A DNA stretch of 64,000 nucleotides, from the NCBI RefSeq assembly GCF_029840635.1, contig NZ_JAOCCU010000007.1:95158-159157 (forward strand). The letters are read 5' to 3'. The notes under the pieces were generated by a model. That model did no database searches and had not been told where the DNA came from. It was given only the letters and a program-made list of their open reading frames with translations. Shown here piece by piece: positions 8,632 through 19,004 of this stretch. Source of the stretch: Mitsuaria sp. GD03876 (GTDB taxonomy: Bacteria; Pseudomonadota; Gammaproteobacteria; Burkholderiales; Burkholderiaceae_C). The number at the start of each line of letters is the position of its first letter. Within the stretch, counting starts at the first letter, position 1. The position numbers were made by a program, and so were the translations under genes.

Positions 8632-9843
8632 TTACTGCGCCGCCAGCTTGTTCATGTCGATGATCGGCAGCAGCACGGACAGCACGATTAGCATCACCAC
8701 CCCACCCATCGCCACGATCAGCAGCGGTTCCAGCAGCGTCGCCAGCGTCATCGCGCGGCGCTTCACCTCGCTGCCCAGCTGTCTGGCCGCGCGCTGCAGC
8801 ATGTCGGGCAATTGCCCCGTCTGCTCGCCCAGCCGCGCGAACATCGACAGCAGCCCCGGGAAGCGCTTCTTCCCCGCCAGCGCCGCGCCCAGCGGCGCGC
8901 CTTCGCGCACCTGCGCCAGCGCATCCAGCGCATCCGCCCGCATCGCCTCGTTGGACAGCGTCTCCGCCGCCGCCTGCAGCGCCTTCAGGATCGGCACGCC
9001 CGCGCCCGCCAGCATCGCCAGCGTCCCCGAGAACCGCGCCGCGTTGTAGCCCCGCGAGAGCCGCCCCAGCAGCGGCAGGTTCAGCCACGCCGCGTCGAAG
9101 CGCTGCCGCGGGCCTTCGCGCTTGAGGATCTGGCGCACGCCGAAGAACCCGCCCACGAGCACCACCAGGATCACCACGCCCCACTGCCGCAGCACGTCCG
9201 ACGTGCCCATCATGATCCGCGTCAGCAACGGCAATGTCTGCCGCGTCTGCGTGAACACCGCCGCCACCTGCGGCACGACATACGTCAGCAGGAAGCTCAC
9301 CGCCAGCACCGCGATGATGCAGACGATCACCGGATACGCCAGCGCCCCGAAGAGCTCCGAACGCAGCCGCTGTTGTTCCTCGAGGTCGTCCGCCAGGCTC
9401 TCCAGCACCGGCCCCAGCGCGCCGCTCTGCTCGCCGGCCGCGACCACCGCGCGGTAGACGTCGTCGAACTCCCGCGGCGCCAGCGCCAGCGATCGCGCGA
9501 ACGACGAGCCCGCGTTGACCTCCGCCTTGAGCTGCGACATCAGCTCGCGCTGGCGTGGCTCCTCGGCCTCGTCCGCCAGCGCCGACAACGAGCGCTCCAG
9601 CGGCAATCCCGCCGACACCAGCCCCGCCAGCTGCCGCGTCCACACCGCCAGCCCCGCCGCCTTGAAGGCGCGCCGCGCGAAGCGCGACTGCTTGCCCGCG
9701 GGCGCCGCCACCGGCTTCACCTCCATCGGCACCAGCCCCTGCGCCCGCAGCTGCGAGCGCGCGGCCTTCACGGTGTCCGCCTCCAGCAATCCCTGTTTCG
9801 GTTTGCCGGACGCGTCGAGGGCGTCGTACTTGAAGGCGGGCAT
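8632..9843 (-). CDS. gspF: Type II secretion inner-membrane platform protein GspF
   Basis: The 403-aa polytopic protein anchors the type II secretion pseudopilus assembly platform and contacts the GspE ATPase. It starts MPAFKYDALDASGKPKQG, the standard opening of the GspF/PilC family. Two T2SSF repeats are visible (about residues 70-195 and 275-395), with membrane segments near residues 170-195, 220-245 and 375-400 (GGVVMLIVLSVLLPIIDMNK is the last). The length is normal. It is the last recognised gsp gene of the minus-strand cluster, 50 bp after gspE. Confidence 0.96.
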   Translation of the reverse strand: MPAFKYDALDASGKPKQGLLEADTVKAARSQLRAQGLVPMEVKPVAAPAGKQSRFARRAFKAAGLAVWTRQLAGLVSAGLPLERSLSALADEAEEPRQRELMSQLKAEVNAGSSFARSLALAPREFDDVYRAVVAAGEQSGALGPVLESLADDLEEQQRLRSELFGALAYPVIVCIIAVLAVSFLLTYVVPQVAAVFTQTRQTLPLLTRIMMGTSDVLRQWGVVILVVLVGGFFGVRQILKREGPRQRFDAAWLNLPLLGRLSRGYNAARFSGTLAMLAGAGVPILKALQAAAETLSNEAMRADALDALAQVREGAPLGAALAGKKRFPGLLSMFARLGEQTGQLPDMLQRAARQLGSEVKRRAMTLATLLEPLLIVAMGGVVMLIVLSVLLPIIDMNKLAAQ

Positions 9844-9893
9844 CGCTCGGAACCTCGTCGTTTACTGCGTGTGCGGAAGCGTCTCGGCCGCGA

Positions 9894-11327
9894 TCACTCG
9901 CGCGTGACCCGCAGCACTTCCTCTTCGGACGTCACGCCCGCGGCCACCAGCCGGTCGCCGTCCTCGCGCATCGAGCGCAACCCGTTCGCCCGCGCCGCCG
10001 CCAGCAGCGCCGACTCCGGCGCCTGGTTGTGGATCAGGCCGCGGATCGCGTCGTCGCAGACCATCAGCTCGTACACCCCCGTCCGGCCCTTGTAGCCGCT
10101 GCTCGCGCAGGCCGGGCAACCCACCGGGTGGTAGCGCGTGCCGCCCTCGGGCAGCGGCTCCGGCGACTTGCACACCGGGCACAGCTTGCGCACCAGCCGC
10201 TGCGCCAGCACGCCCAGCAGAGACGAACTCAGCAGGAAGGGCTCCACGCCCATGTCGGTCAGCCGCGTCACGGCGCTGACCGCGTCGTTCGTGTGCAGCG
10301 TCGCCAGCACCAGGTGACCCGTCAGCGAGGCCTGGATCGCGATCTGCGCCGTCTCGTAGTCGCGGATCTCGCCGATCATGATCACGTCCGGGTCCTGCCG
10401 CAGGATCGCGCGCAGCGCCTTCGCGAAGGTCAGGTCGATCCGCGCGTTCACCTGCGTCTGGCCGATGCCCGGCAGCTCGTACTCGATCGGGTCCTCGACG
10501 GTCAGCACGTTGGTCGTCGACGTGTCCACCGTCTGCAGCGCCGCGTACAGCGTCGTCGTCTTGCCCGAGCCCGTCGGACCCGTCACCAGCACGATGCCGT
10601 GCGGCTGCTGCGCCAGCCGCTGGAAGCGCTCCAGCCGCTCGCCGTCCATGCCCAGCGCTGACAGCGTGAAGCGCGATTCCGACTTGTCCAGCAGGCGCAG
10701 CACCGCGCGCTCGCCGTGCGCCGACGGCAGCGTGCTCACCCGCACGTCGATCGCGCGGCCGCCGATGCGCAGCGAGATCCGGCCGTCCTGCGGCAGCCGC
10801 TTCTCGGCGATGTCCAGCTCCGCCATGATCTTCAGCCGCGAGATCAGCGCCGCGTGCAGCGCCCGGTTCGGCCGCACCACCTCGCGCAACGTGCCGTCGA
10901 CACGGAAACGCACCGAGCTCTCGCGCTCGTAAGGCTCGATGTGGATGTCGCTCGCGCCGTTGTTCGCGGCCTGCGTCAGCAGCGCGTTGAGCATCCGGAT
11001 GATCGGCGCGTCGTCGGCGGTCTCCAGCAGGTCCTCGACCGCCGGCAGGTCCTGCATCAGGCGCGACAGGTCGACGGCGCTCTCGACCTCGCCGACCACC
11101 AGCGCCGCGCTGTCCTCGCCGCCCGCGTAGGCGGCCTGGATGCGCTGCGACAGCTCGGCCACGCTCAGGCATTCGATGCGCGCCGGCGCGTACACGCGCT
11201 GCAGCTCCGACAGCGTCGGCAGCGTCAGCGACGGCGACGCCCACAGCGTGCGCTGCTGGCCGTCGTCCTCCAGCAGCACCTGCTGCGAGCGCGCGACGGC
11301 GTAGGGAAGGGGATGGCGGCTGGCCAT
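9894..11327 (-). CDS. gspE: Type II secretion cytoplasmic ATPase GspE
   Basis: The 477-aa hexameric traffic ATPase powers pseudopilus assembly. Walker A is GPTGSGKTT at residues 250-258, the Asp box [10 protein letters not shown] is near 279-288, and Walker B is [10 protein letters not shown] at 314-323. A tetracysteine Zn motif is present (Cys383, Cys386, Cys404, Cys407), as in GspE and PilB. The N-terminal region before residue 110 is shorter than in some homologues but complete enough to dock GspL. It lies 13 bp after gspD and 50 bp before gspF in the same operon. Confidence 0.97.
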   Translation of the reverse strand: MASRHPLPYAVARSQQVLLEDDGQQRTLWASPSLTLPTLSELQRVYAPARIECLSVAELSQRIQAAYAGGEDSAALVVGEVESAVDLSRLMQDLPAVEDLLETADDAPIIRMLNALLTQAANNGASDIHIEPYERESSVRFRVDGTLREVVRPNRALHAALISRLKIMAELDIAEKRLPQDGRISLRIGGRAIDVRVSTLPSAHGERAVLRLLDKSESRFTLSALGMDGERLERFQRLAQQPHGIVLVTGPTGSGKTTTLYAALQTVDTSTTNVLTVEDPIEYELPGIGQTQVNARIDLTFAKALRAILRQDPDVIMIGEIRDYETAQIAIQASLTGHLVLATLHTNDAVSAVTRLTDMGVEPFLLSSSLLGVLAQRLVRKLCPVCKSPEPLPEGGTRYHPVGCPACASSGYKGRTGVYELMVCDDAIRGLIHNQAPESALLAAARANGLRSMREDGDRLVAAGVTSEEEVLRVTRE

Positions 11328-11340
11328 GGGCGGCTCCCGC

Positions 11341-13653
11341 TCAGCGGCCCTGCGGCGCGCTGGCCGGCGCGGCCGGGCCCGGCACCGGCGACGAGGCCGG
11401 ATACACCGGCAGCGGCAGCTGGCTCGGCGACGTCACCGGCGGCGCGGAGGCCGGCTTCTCCGGCAGCATCGGCGCGCCCGTGTCCGGCAGCACCAGGTTG
11501 GACTTGGGCTGCACTTCCTGCTGGTAGGCGCGGATCGCGTCGTAGCGGTCCGTCGTCAACGCCGCCGCGCTCTCCGGCGTGCGCAGCACCACCGGGCGCA
11601 GGAAGATCATCAGGTTGGACTTCACCCGCTTGCGGGCCTGGTTCTTGAACAGGTTGCCCAGCAGCGGGATGTCGCCCAGGCCCGGCACCTTGTCCTCGCC
11701 GTCGGTGTACTCGTCCTTGAGCATGCCGCCCAGCACCAGCACTTGGCCGTCCTCCAGCGTCACCGAGGTCTCGACCGCGCTCTTGTCGAAGGTCGGGCCC
11801 TGCGTCGCGGCCGTCGCCGTCGCCACGACGCTCGAGTTCTCCTGGTAGACCTTCATCCGGACCGTGCCGCTCTCGCCGACGGTCGTGCGCACCTTCAGCC
11901 GCAGGCCGACGTCGCGGCGCTCGAAGGTCTGGAACGGGTTGCTGGTCGAGCTCGAGCTCGAGGTCTGCGCGCCGGTCAGCACCGGCACGTTGCTGCCGAT
12001 CAGCAGGTCGGCTTCCTCGTTGTCCTGCACCACCAGCGACGGCGTCGACAGGACATTGGTGCCGCTGATCGAGCCCAGCGCGTTCGCCACCGCGCCCAGC
12101 GTGTAGTAGTTGCCGACCTTCTTCAGGAAGCCCAGGTTCAGGCCGGTCGGGATCTGGCCCGAGGACAGCGCGGCGCCGATGCCGGTGGAGGTCGTGGCGC
12201 TGACGCCCTGCGCGGCGGCGCCGGACAGGTTCAGGATGTTGCTGAAGCCGGTGCCGAAGTTGGTCCCCAGGCCCGAGATCACCGAGTCGCCCTTGTTGCC
12301 GAACAACTGGTTGAACTGCACGCCGAACTCGCCCAGCTTGCTGGCGTCGACCTTGACGATCAGGGCCTCGACGTAGATCTGCGCGCGGCGGGTGTCGAGC
12401 TGCTCGACGACGGCGCGGATCTGGCGGTACATCGGCTCCGGCGCGGTGATGATCAGCGAGTTGGTCGCCGGGTCCGCCTGCACGAAGCCGCCGGTGTTGA
12501 CCTGCGCGGTCTGGCTGACCTGCGTGGAGCTGCCGGTGCTGGAGCTGCCGCTGCTGCTGCCCGAGCTCGACGAGCTGCCGCCGAACGATCCGCTGTTGCC
12601 CGCGAAGCTGTTGCCGGAGCCGCTGCTGCCGGTCTGCGCGCTGGCGAAGCTGCCGGTGCCGCCGCTGCCGCTGTTGTTGCCGGAGCCGCCGGCACCCGGG
12701 CCGGCGTTGTTCGTGTAGGCCGCGCGCAGCACCGTGGCCAGGCGCACCGCGTCGGCGTTCTTCAGGTAGATCACGCGGATCGCGCCGCCGCTGTCGGTGC
12801 CGGGCTGGTCGAGCTTGGCGATCATCGCGCGCAGCTGCGCCAGCTTGGCCGGGTTGGACGCCCGCACGATCAGCGCGTTGCTGCGCGGATCGGCCATCAC
12901 GCTGCCGCCGCCCGCCGAGGCGCCTTGCACCACCGGCGCGCCCGGCGCGCCGGAGCCGCCTTCGCTCAGCCGCTGCACCAGCTGCACGATGTCCGAGGCC
13001 ACCGCGTTGCGCAGCGGGATCACCTCGATGTCGGTGTTGGACGGCTGGTCCAGCGCCGCCACGATGCGGCTGATGCGCTGCAGGTTCTCGGCGTAATCGG
13101 TGATCACCAGGCTGTTGTTGCCCGGGTTGGCGTTGATCGTGTTGTTCGGCGTGATCAGCGGACGCAGCACCGCGACCAGGTTGTTCGCGTTCTCGTGGTT
13201 GAGCTTGAAGATCTGCGTCACCACCTGGTCGCCGCGCTGGCGCGACTCGCCGGCGATCGTCACCGCGCCGGTCTGCAGCTTGGCCTCGGCCTCGGGCACC
13301 AGCTTGAGCAACCCGCCGGCCTCGACCATCGAGAAGCCCATGCCGCGCAGCGCGGCCAGGTAGCTCAGGTAGGCCTCCTGCACCGGCACCGGCTGCTCGG
13401 CCGTCAGCGTCATCGTGCCCTTGACCCGCGGGTCGACCAGGATCGGCTTGCCCAGCGCCGCGGACATCGCGCGGGACACCGCCTCGATGTCGGTGTTGAC
13501 GAAGTTCAGCGTGACCGGCGTGCTCGCGCGCACGGCCGGCTGTCGGCGGTTCTGCTGCGGATTCGACTGCGCGCTCGCCCCCAGGGGCAGGCTGCCCGCG
13601 ATCAGGCTGATCGCCATGGCCAGCGCCGTCGGTCGCATCATGTGCTTGTTCAT
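11341..13653 (-). CDS. gspD: Type II secretion outer-membrane secretin GspD
   Basis: The product has 770 aa from the ATG at 13653, which has GGTGGG 6 nt upstream; the ATG at 13659, overlapping the gspN stop, is the alternative. A signal peptide ends near LGASAQS. N-domains N0-N3 occupy roughly residues 45-400, and N3 is interrupted by a long Gly/Ser-rich insert (about 310-375). The secretin barrel follows ([37 protein letters not shown]). The C-terminus is Pro/Ala-rich and may be the pilotin-binding S-domain. It forms the outer-membrane channel for folded exoproteins. The operon order puts gspD after gspN, not after gspC as in many gammaproteobacteria. Confidence 0.96.
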   Translation of the reverse strand: MNKHMMRPTALAMAISLIAGSLPLGASAQSNPQQNRRQPAVRASTPVTLNFVNTDIEAVSRAMSAALGKPILVDPRVKGTMTLTAEQPVPVQEAYLSYLAALRGMGFSMVEAGGLLKLVPEAEAKLQTGAVTIAGESRQRGDQVVTQIFKLNHENANNLVAVLRPLITPNNTINANPGNNSLVITDYAENLQRISRIVAALDQPSNTDIEVIPLRNAVASDIVQLVQRLSEGGSGAPGAPVVQGASAGGGSVMADPRSNALIVRASNPAKLAQLRAMIAKLDQPGTDSGGAIRVIYLKNADAVRLATVLRAAYTNNAGPGAGGSGNNSGSGGTGSFASAQTGSSGSGNSFAGNSGSFGGSSSSSGSSSGSSSTGSSTQVSQTAQVNTGGFVQADPATNSLIITAPEPMYRQIRAVVEQLDTRRAQIYVEALIVKVDASKLGEFGVQFNQLFGNKGDSVISGLGTNFGTGFSNILNLSGAAAQGVSATTSTGIGAALSSGQIPTGLNLGFLKKVGNYYTLGAVANALGSISGTNVLSTPSLVVQDNEEADLLIGSNVPVLTGAQTSSSSSTSNPFQTFERRDVGLRLKVRTTVGESGTVRMKVYQENSSVVATATAATQGPTFDKSAVETSVTLEDGQVLVLGGMLKDEYTDGEDKVPGLGDIPLLGNLFKNQARKRVKSNLMIFLRPVVLRTPESAAALTTDRYDAIRAYQQEVQPKSNLVLPDTGAPMLPEKPASAPPVTSPSQLPLPVYPASSPVPGPAAPASAPQGR

Positions 13654-13655
13654 GC

Positions 13656-14522
13656 TCATCCCACCGAGATGATCGAGCGCGCTCCCTCGCGGCGCCCGAT
13701 GATGTTCAACAAATTGGCCAATGCGGCCTCGCTCCCCGGGGCCGGCGTCGCCTCGCCCCGGAACTGCGGCCGCGCGCCCAGGGTGCCCTGGCCGCTGAGT
13801 TGCAGCGGACCCTGCTGCGTCATCAGGATCAGCTGCGGCGCTTGACCGCCGCCCACCACGCTCATCCGATAGCTGCCCAGCGGCGACACCTGCGCCAGCC
13901 GCGACGAGAAGTCGCGCAGCTCGAGCTGCGCCACGCCGCTCACCGTCACCGTCTTGCCCCGGCCGTCGAAGACGAAGCCCTGCGCGCTGATGGCGATGAC
14001 GCCTTCGGGCGCCAGCGTGTTCCACGGCGTGCCCAGGCCGGCCAGCCAGCCGGCCGGCCAGCGGATCCAGGGCTGCTCCGGCGTCGCGTCGGGCAGCCGC
14101 ACCGTCAGCCGGTCCATGCCCAGGCCCACGGTCACCGGGCTGCCCGGCTTCACGCAGCAGTCCTGCGCCAGCGTCAGACGCAGGCCCAGGCCGCCGTCGA
14201 TCCACGCCGGACGCAGCGACCAGCCCAGCCGTTCGGGCAGCTCGCTGCCGTCGCGGCTGCCCGGGCCGGGGCTGAGGATCACGCGCGCGCTGCCGTTCCA
14301 GATGCTGCCGCGCGCATCGGCCAGCAGCAGCCGTTGATTCGTCATGCCGGCCACCGTCGAGGCCAGCCAGGCCGCCGGCGCCCACAGCACCACGGCCGTC
14401 AGCAGGCCCAGCACCGCGCCGAGCTCGGCCCATCGGAACGCGCGCACGAAGCCGGTCGCCGCGGCGGCGTTCGCGGCCTTCGCCGGCGTGCTCGCCCGGA
14501 GGGTGCGGGAACTGCGGGCCAT
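13656..14522 (-). CDS. gspN: Type II secretion protein GspN
   Basis: The 288-aa protein has one N-terminal membrane segment (AVLGLLTAVVLWAPAAWLAS) and a periplasmic domain containing RLLLADARGSIWNGSA, a motif typical of GspN. GspN is an accessory, often dispensable inner-membrane component found in a subset of type II systems. Its stop codon overlaps or abuts the gspD start, and gspM ends 3 bp upstream, giving strong operon context. There are two adjacent cysteines in the periplasmic part (DCCVKPG). Confidence 0.88.
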   Translation of the reverse strand: MARSSRTLRASTPAKAANAAAATGFVRAFRWAELGAVLGLLTAVVLWAPAAWLASTVAGMTNQRLLLADARGSIWNGSARVILSPGPGSRDGSELPERLGWSLRPAWIDGGLGLRLTLAQDCCVKPGSPVTVGLGMDRLTVRLPDATPEQPWIRWPAGWLAGLGTPWNTLAPEGVIAISAQGFVFDGRGKTVTVSGVAQLELRDFSSRLAQVSPLGSYRMSVVGGGQAPQLILMTQQGPLQLSGQGTLGARPQFRGEATPAPGSEAALANLLNIIGRREGARSIISVG

Positions 14523-14525
14523 CGC

Positions 14526-15023
14526 TCAGTTCCCCGCCGCGGCCGGCAGCAGCAGCGCGATCCGGCCCATGTAGCCCTGCGCGGTGGACTGCAGCTCGGC
14601 TTCCTGCGGCCGGGCGCGGGCGCCTTGGCGCGCCTCGCCGATCCACATCGCCAGCGCGGCGCCGGAGACGCCGCGCAGCCGCAACTGGGCCTGCGTGCCG
14701 GTGATCGTCAGCTCGGCCTGCGGGCCCAGCCGCGCGGTCGCGGCGCGCAACGCGGCGGCCGACTGCTCGGCCGACACCGGCACCGCCTGCTTGAGCGCCT
14801 GCGTCTGCTGCGCCATCGCGCGCATCTGCCGCAGCTCGCGGTCGAGCCGGTCGAGCTCGCCCGGCGCCTTGCTCAGCGTGGACCAGGCCGGCGCCAGCGC
14901 GACCAGCCACAGCAGCAGCAGCCCGATGAAGGCCGCGGCCACGCGCGCGATCAGGCGCTCGCGCGGCGCGGCGGCGGCCCAGCGGGCCTCGAGGTCCCGG
15001 CGCATCGTCGTGAGGCTGTTCAT
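14526..15023 (-). CDS. gspM: Type II secretion inner-membrane protein GspM
   Basis: The 165-aa bitopic protein begins MNSLTTMRRDLEARW and has one membrane span (AAFIGLLLLWLVALAPAWS), a coiled-coil-like segment (LDRLDRELRQMRAMAQQTQA) and a small ferredoxin-like periplasmic domain. GspM pairs with GspL in the assembly platform. The start ATG at 15023 overlaps the gspL stop in an ATGA arrangement, which fixes the start and implies translational coupling. Confidence 0.9.
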   Translation of the reverse strand: MNSLTTMRRDLEARWAAAAPRERLIARVAAAFIGLLLLWLVALAPAWSTLSKAPGELDRLDRELRQMRAMAQQTQALKQAVPVSAEQSAAALRAATARLGPQAELTITGTQAQLRLRGVSGAALAMWIGEARQGARARPQEAELQSTAQGYMGRIALLLPAAAGN

Positions 15024-16234
15024 CGTTGATCCGGTCGCAGGCTGAGTTGAAGCACGTCGCCGTCCTCGGACACGCGCAGCGTGGCGTCCTGGCCGAGGCG
15101 CTCGCGCAATTGCGCGCGCTGCGGCGGCGCGAGGCCGGAAAGTTGCAGGCGTCCCTGCTCGAAGCGCAGGCCCGTCAGCGGCGGCTCGCCCGGCGGCGTC
15201 ACGCGGGCGACGGCGGCGAGCAGGTCTTCCAGGTCGCCCGGTCCGACCTGGCCGGCGCCGCCGCGCAGCGCCTCGGTCTCGCGCAGCATCTGCGCGCGGG
15301 CGTCGCGGATCACGCGCACCTGTGGGAAGCTCTGGCGCAGTAGCGCCTCCTGTTCGGCCTTGCGCGCGTCGATCGCGCGGCCTTGCTGCCACGCCATCGC
15401 GTTCAGGCCGATGACCTGCACCGCCACCAGGCCGACGACGCCCCAGCGGAACGGCCGCCAGGCCGGCGTCTGCAGCGTCTGCCACACGCGGTAGACACGC
15501 TGCCAGCCGCGCTGGCGCGGCGTCAGGTCGAACTGGAGCAGGTTGATCGGCGCCTGGCGCGCGGCCCAGGCCCGGTCGGTGTCGTTGACGACCTGCACCG
15601 GACGGCCAAGCCATTGCTCGGCGTCGGCGGCGGCGGACGGGCTCGCGGTGACCGTCGCGTCGGTCCACCAGGCATCGCCCAGCCAGCCGCGCAGGCCGCC
15701 GCTGTCCAGCGGCAGCGTCGCGACGCCGTCGGCGCGCGTCACGCGCAGCCGCGGCCGGTCGTCGGCGCCGGTGGACACGTGGCCGCCCATGGCCGCCTGC
15801 GGCCACGACAGCGGCAGCAGCGAATCGGCCGGCAGGCCGGCCGCCTCGAGCGCCGCGAGGTGGGCCCGCAGCGGTTCGCGCGCGGTCACGGCGACCCAGT
15901 GCGTCCGGACGTCGGCCTCGGGGCTGTCGAGCAGCGCGAGGTGCAGCCGCTCGGCGTCGTCGAGCAACTGGTCCTCCATCACGCCGACGACCGCGCCGCG
16001 CAGCTTGGCGCCCTTGACCTTGGGCAACTGCGCCGGCAGCCAACTGAGCGCGTCGTCGCCGATCAGCGCCATCACGCGGTCGGCGCGCGGCATCGCGGCC
16101 AGCGGCGCGCGCTCGCCATGGCCCCGTGCATGGGCCGGCGCTTGCGCGTCGTGGCTGAACCAGTATTCGTAGTCTTGTGCGCCGGCGTCGCTCTGAGGCG
16201 GATTCGCGGGCAGCAGGATGAGCAGGGTACTCAT
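15020..16234 (-). CDS. gspL: Type II secretion inner-membrane protein GspL
   Basis: The protein has 404 aa. The N-terminal ~240 residues form the actin-like cytoplasmic domain that binds GspE, followed by a membrane span near WGVVGLVAVQVIGLNAMAW and a periplasmic ferredoxin-like domain. It bridges the ATPase to GspM and the pseudopilus. It overlaps gspM by 4 bp downstream but is separated from gspK by 159 bp upstream, the only sizeable gap in the cluster. That gap holds two inverted repeats. Confidence 0.92.
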   Translation of the reverse strand: MSTLLILLPANPPQSDAGAQDYEYWFSHDAQAPAHARGHGERAPLAAMPRADRVMALIGDDALSWLPAQLPKVKGAKLRGAVVGVMEDQLLDDAERLHLALLDSPEADVRTHWVAVTAREPLRAHLAALEAAGLPADSLLPLSWPQAAMGGHVSTGADDRPRLRVTRADGVATLPLDSGGLRGWLGDAWWTDATVTASPSAAADAEQWLGRPVQVVNDTDRAWAARQAPINLLQFDLTPRQRGWQRVYRVWQTLQTPAWRPFRWGVVGLVAVQVIGLNAMAWQQGRAIDARKAEQEALLRQSFPQVRVIRDARAQMLRETEALRGGAGQVGPGDLEDLLAAVARVTPPGEPPLTGLRFEQGRLQLSGLAPPQRAQLRERLGQDATLRVSEDGDVLQLSLRPDQR

Positions 16235-16247
16235 GAGATCGCGGATT

Positions 16248-16383
16248 CTAGGAGGGCTTGCGTGACGGTTCGGCGCCTCGCGCCTCCGAACAAGCCCCTA
16301 GTCGCGCCTTTACGTCTGCGTGCATCCCGTCCCTCGTGTGTCCAGTCGTGTCAATGCCGGCATCGGGACCGCGCGCGGTCCCG
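16248..16383. promoter_or_regulatory. Two inverted repeats in the gspK-gspL gap
   Basis: One imperfect stem-loop spans 16248-16301: the outer arms begin and end with CTAG and include GGGCTTG/CAAGCCC, and the inner arms are GTTCGG/CCGAAC around a 12-nt loop. A perfect 20-bp palindrome, CGGGACCGCGCGCGGTCCCG, lies at 16364-16383, 11 bp after the gspK stop. Neither is followed by a T-run on the minus strand, so they look more like RNA processing or stability elements, or REP-like palindromes, than strong terminators. Confidence 0.55.
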
Positions 16384-16393
16384 GTGACGGGGG

Positions 16394-17389
16394 TCAAGGC
16401 GTGGCTCCGTTGCCGCCGCCGGCGCCGGACGGCAATCCGGCCTGGCGCTGCAGCCGCTCGCGGTCCAGCACGATCATGTCCAGGCCCCGCCGCTGCACCA
16501 GCGACCGCTGCGCGAGCACGCGGTCGTCCAGTCGCAACTGGCCCTCGACGAAGAAGAAGTCGCTGGTGAACCCGGTGCGTTCGGTGCTCAGTTCCAATCC
16601 TTGCGGAAGGTAGGGTTTGACGTCCTCGAGCGTGCGGAACGGCTTGGCCTGGCGCGCGCGGACGATGCGGTCGGCGCTGCCCACGTCCATGCCGTCGAAC
16701 AGCGCGGTGATCACCTCGCGCGAGGCCGTGTTCAGGTTCACCGGCGTTGGCTGCGGCAGGATCACCGCGAGCGAGCGCAGCCGCGCGGCCTGCTCGTCGC
16801 TCAGGCCCAGCCAGCGCAATTGCTCCAGCCGCGCCGGCAGCAGCGGCACCCGTCCCTGCGGCGCGCTGGCGGGATCGACGGCGCCGATCAGGGTGGCCCG
16901 CAACTGCTCGGCGAGCGCCGCGTTCAATCCCGCGGCCTGGAAGATCCGCGCCGCGACGCGCAGGTCTTCCGCCTGGCCGCGGACCAGGTTGCGCAGGTTG
17001 AAGCGCGACTGCGCGTCCTCGATGTGGCCCGACAGGAAGGCGTCGGGACCGGCATCGGCGGACTTGTTGTCGTCGGTGGACAGGAAGCTCGACAGCCGCG
17101 CCTCGGCCAGCGGCACCGCCCAGACCTCGCCGAGGTGGTCGACGTTGTCCTTGTTGTTGGCGCGCTTGTCCTCGCGCAGGATCAGCCGCGCCCAGTCGAG
17201 CGCGCCCTGCAGCACCCAGTCCGCCTGGGCGCGGCCGCGGTCGGCGGCCTCGATCTGGATGCTGCGCGCCTGGCGCCACAGCATCGCGGCGGCGAGCGTG
17301 GTCACCAGCACCACGATCAGCAGCGCCGTCAGCAGCGCCGCGCCGCGCTGGCGGCGCGGACGAAGCGGGGAGGGGAGGCGCGCGCTCAT
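16394..17389 (-). CDS. gspK: Type II secretion minor pseudopilin GspK
   Basis: The 331-aa protein is the large minor pseudopilin thought to cap the pseudopilus tip with GspI and GspJ. A basic leader (SPLRPRRQRG) is followed by the prepilin motif G-AALLTALLIVVLVTTLAAAM. GspK-family features follow: NNKDNVDHLGEVWAVPL, SRFNLRNL and a helix-hairpin-helix-like LNTASREVITALF. Residue +5 after the cleavage Gly is not Glu, which is characteristic of GspK. The start at 17389 overlaps the gspJ stop (ATGA). Confidence 0.93.
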   Translation of the reverse strand: MSARLPSPLRPRRQRGAALLTALLIVVLVTTLAAAMLWRQARSIQIEAADRGRAQADWVLQGALDWARLILREDKRANNKDNVDHLGEVWAVPLAEARLSSFLSTDDNKSADAGPDAFLSGHIEDAQSRFNLRNLVRGQAEDLRVAARIFQAAGLNAALAEQLRATLIGAVDPASAPQGRVPLLPARLEQLRWLGLSDEQAARLRSLAVILPQPTPVNLNTASREVITALFDGMDVGSADRIVRARQAKPFRTLEDVKPYLPQGLELSTERTGFTSDFFFVEGQLRLDDRVLAQRSLVQRRGLDMIVLDRERLQRQAGLPSGAGGGNGATP

Positions 17390-18063
17390 GAGCCGTTGCT
17401 CTCCACCGGCACCTCGCGGATCAGCTCGCCGCGGTAGCCGCTGCCCTCGGCGAACTGGATGCGCACGCGCACGCCGGTCGGCACCACGCGGCGCGTCACC
17501 GTCTGGCCGCCGCCCGGATCCGAGGCGCTCGGCGAGGGCGGCTTGACCGCGGTCACGTCGTCGCTGGACTGGGCGTTGCTCCAGCCGTTGCCACGGAAGA
17601 AGTACATCTGCCAGCCGGCGATGCCGTCGAGGCCGGGTTGCGCGCGCAATTCCTCGGCGCTCAGCTGCTGGCTGCGGAACCAGGCGTCCTGCAAGGCGTC
17701 GCGGGTGCCGGCCGGCGCCGATTCCCAGCGGCTCAGGCGGCCTTCGCGCAGCTGCCAGACCACCAGTTGCAGGCCGGTGTCGCGACGCCGCGTCAGGCGC
17801 AACGTCGCGCCGTCGAACGCGAGCGCGGGAATCTGGCTGCTGTCCTGCACTTCGCGCAGGTCCAACTCCCATTGGCGCACCAGCGTCTGCAGCGTCTCGG
17901 CGCGTTCCATCGACGCCTCGTTGTGCGCGCGGCTGGTCGTCAGCGCCGACACCGCCCGCCATGCCATCACCGACATCACCGCCATCACGACCAGCGCGAC
18001 GACGACCTCGATCAGCGTGAACCCGCGCGCCGAGCGCCGGGAAGAACGTGCGGCGCGCCGCAT
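17386..18063 (-). CDS. gspJ: Type II secretion minor pseudopilin GspJ
   Basis: The 225-aa protein has prepilin motif RG-FTLIEVVVALVVMAVMSVM, processed by a PilD-type peptidase. The GspJ C-terminal domain is recognisable from QVVWQLREGRL-like and GWQMYFFRGNGW segments. It forms the tip complex with GspI and GspK. The start at 18063 overlaps the gspI stop by one base (TGATG), and its own stop overlaps the gspK start, so translation is probably coupled through the set. Confidence 0.93.
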   Translation of the reverse strand: MRRAARSSRRSARGFTLIEVVVALVVMAVMSVMAWRAVSALTTSRAHNEASMERAETLQTLVRQWELDLREVQDSSQIPALAFDGATLRLTRRRDTGLQLVVWQLREGRLSRWESAPAGTRDALQDAWFRSQQLSAEELRAQPGLDGIAGWQMYFFRGNGWSNAQSSDDVTAVKPPSPSASDPGGGQTVTRRVVPTGVRVRIQFAEGSGYRGELIREVPVESNGS

Positions 18064-18460
18064 CAGTAGCGCCCCACGATGGTGGTGATGGTCAGCAGCG
18101 GCCGGTTCTGGTCGTCGAAGACCTGCGCCTCGACGCGGCGGAAGTTGGGATTCGGCGTCGAGCGCACCGCCATCTTTCCGGAGAAGTCGCGACCGAGCTG
18201 CGTGCAGCTGAAGCTGTTGTCGCCGACACCGGGGAAGGCCTTGGTCAGCCGCATCTCGGTGAGCTCGTTCTCGGCGCACCACTGCGCCAGCGAATTGACC
18301 GCGAGGCGGTCTGCATTGGAGGTCATCGCGCCCGCGGCGCGCAACCCGGCGGCCAGGCACAGCGCCACGATCGTCAGCGCCACCAGCACCTCGACCAGCG
18401 TGAAGCCGGCGGTCGGGCGAAGGGCCAGGCCTTGCCGGCGCGGGAAGCGGCGGGGGGCGG

Positions 18461-18464
<4 letters not shown>
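18063..18464 (-). CDS. gspI: Type II secretion minor pseudopilin GspI
   Basis: The 133-aa protein has prepilin motif AG-FTLVEVLVALTIVALCLAAG after a basic leader. The body contains WCAENELTEMRL, a conserved GspI stretch, and ends with LLTITTIVGRY. GspI is thought to nucleate the pseudopilus tip. The ATG at 18464 overlaps the gspH stop in an ATGA junction, which sets the start; the frame extends further upstream only through non-conserved sequence. Confidence 0.93.
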
Positions 18465-18943
<479 letters not shown>

Positions 18944-19004
18944 GGCTCGAGGCGGTCGGTGAGGGATCAGGACTGAGGCCTGAGGCGAGCGGCGGGCCGC
19001 GCGC

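Noticed and set aside
12540..12720. Gly/Ser codon repeats in gspD as a DNA repeat element
   Set aside because: It is a low-complexity linker within the secretin N-domain region, common in betaproteobacterial GspD.
14526..16043. Single long minus-strand frame spanning gspM and much of gspL
   Set aside because: The upstream part is an out-of-frame reading of gspL. The ATGA overlap at 15020-15023 marks the real gspM start.
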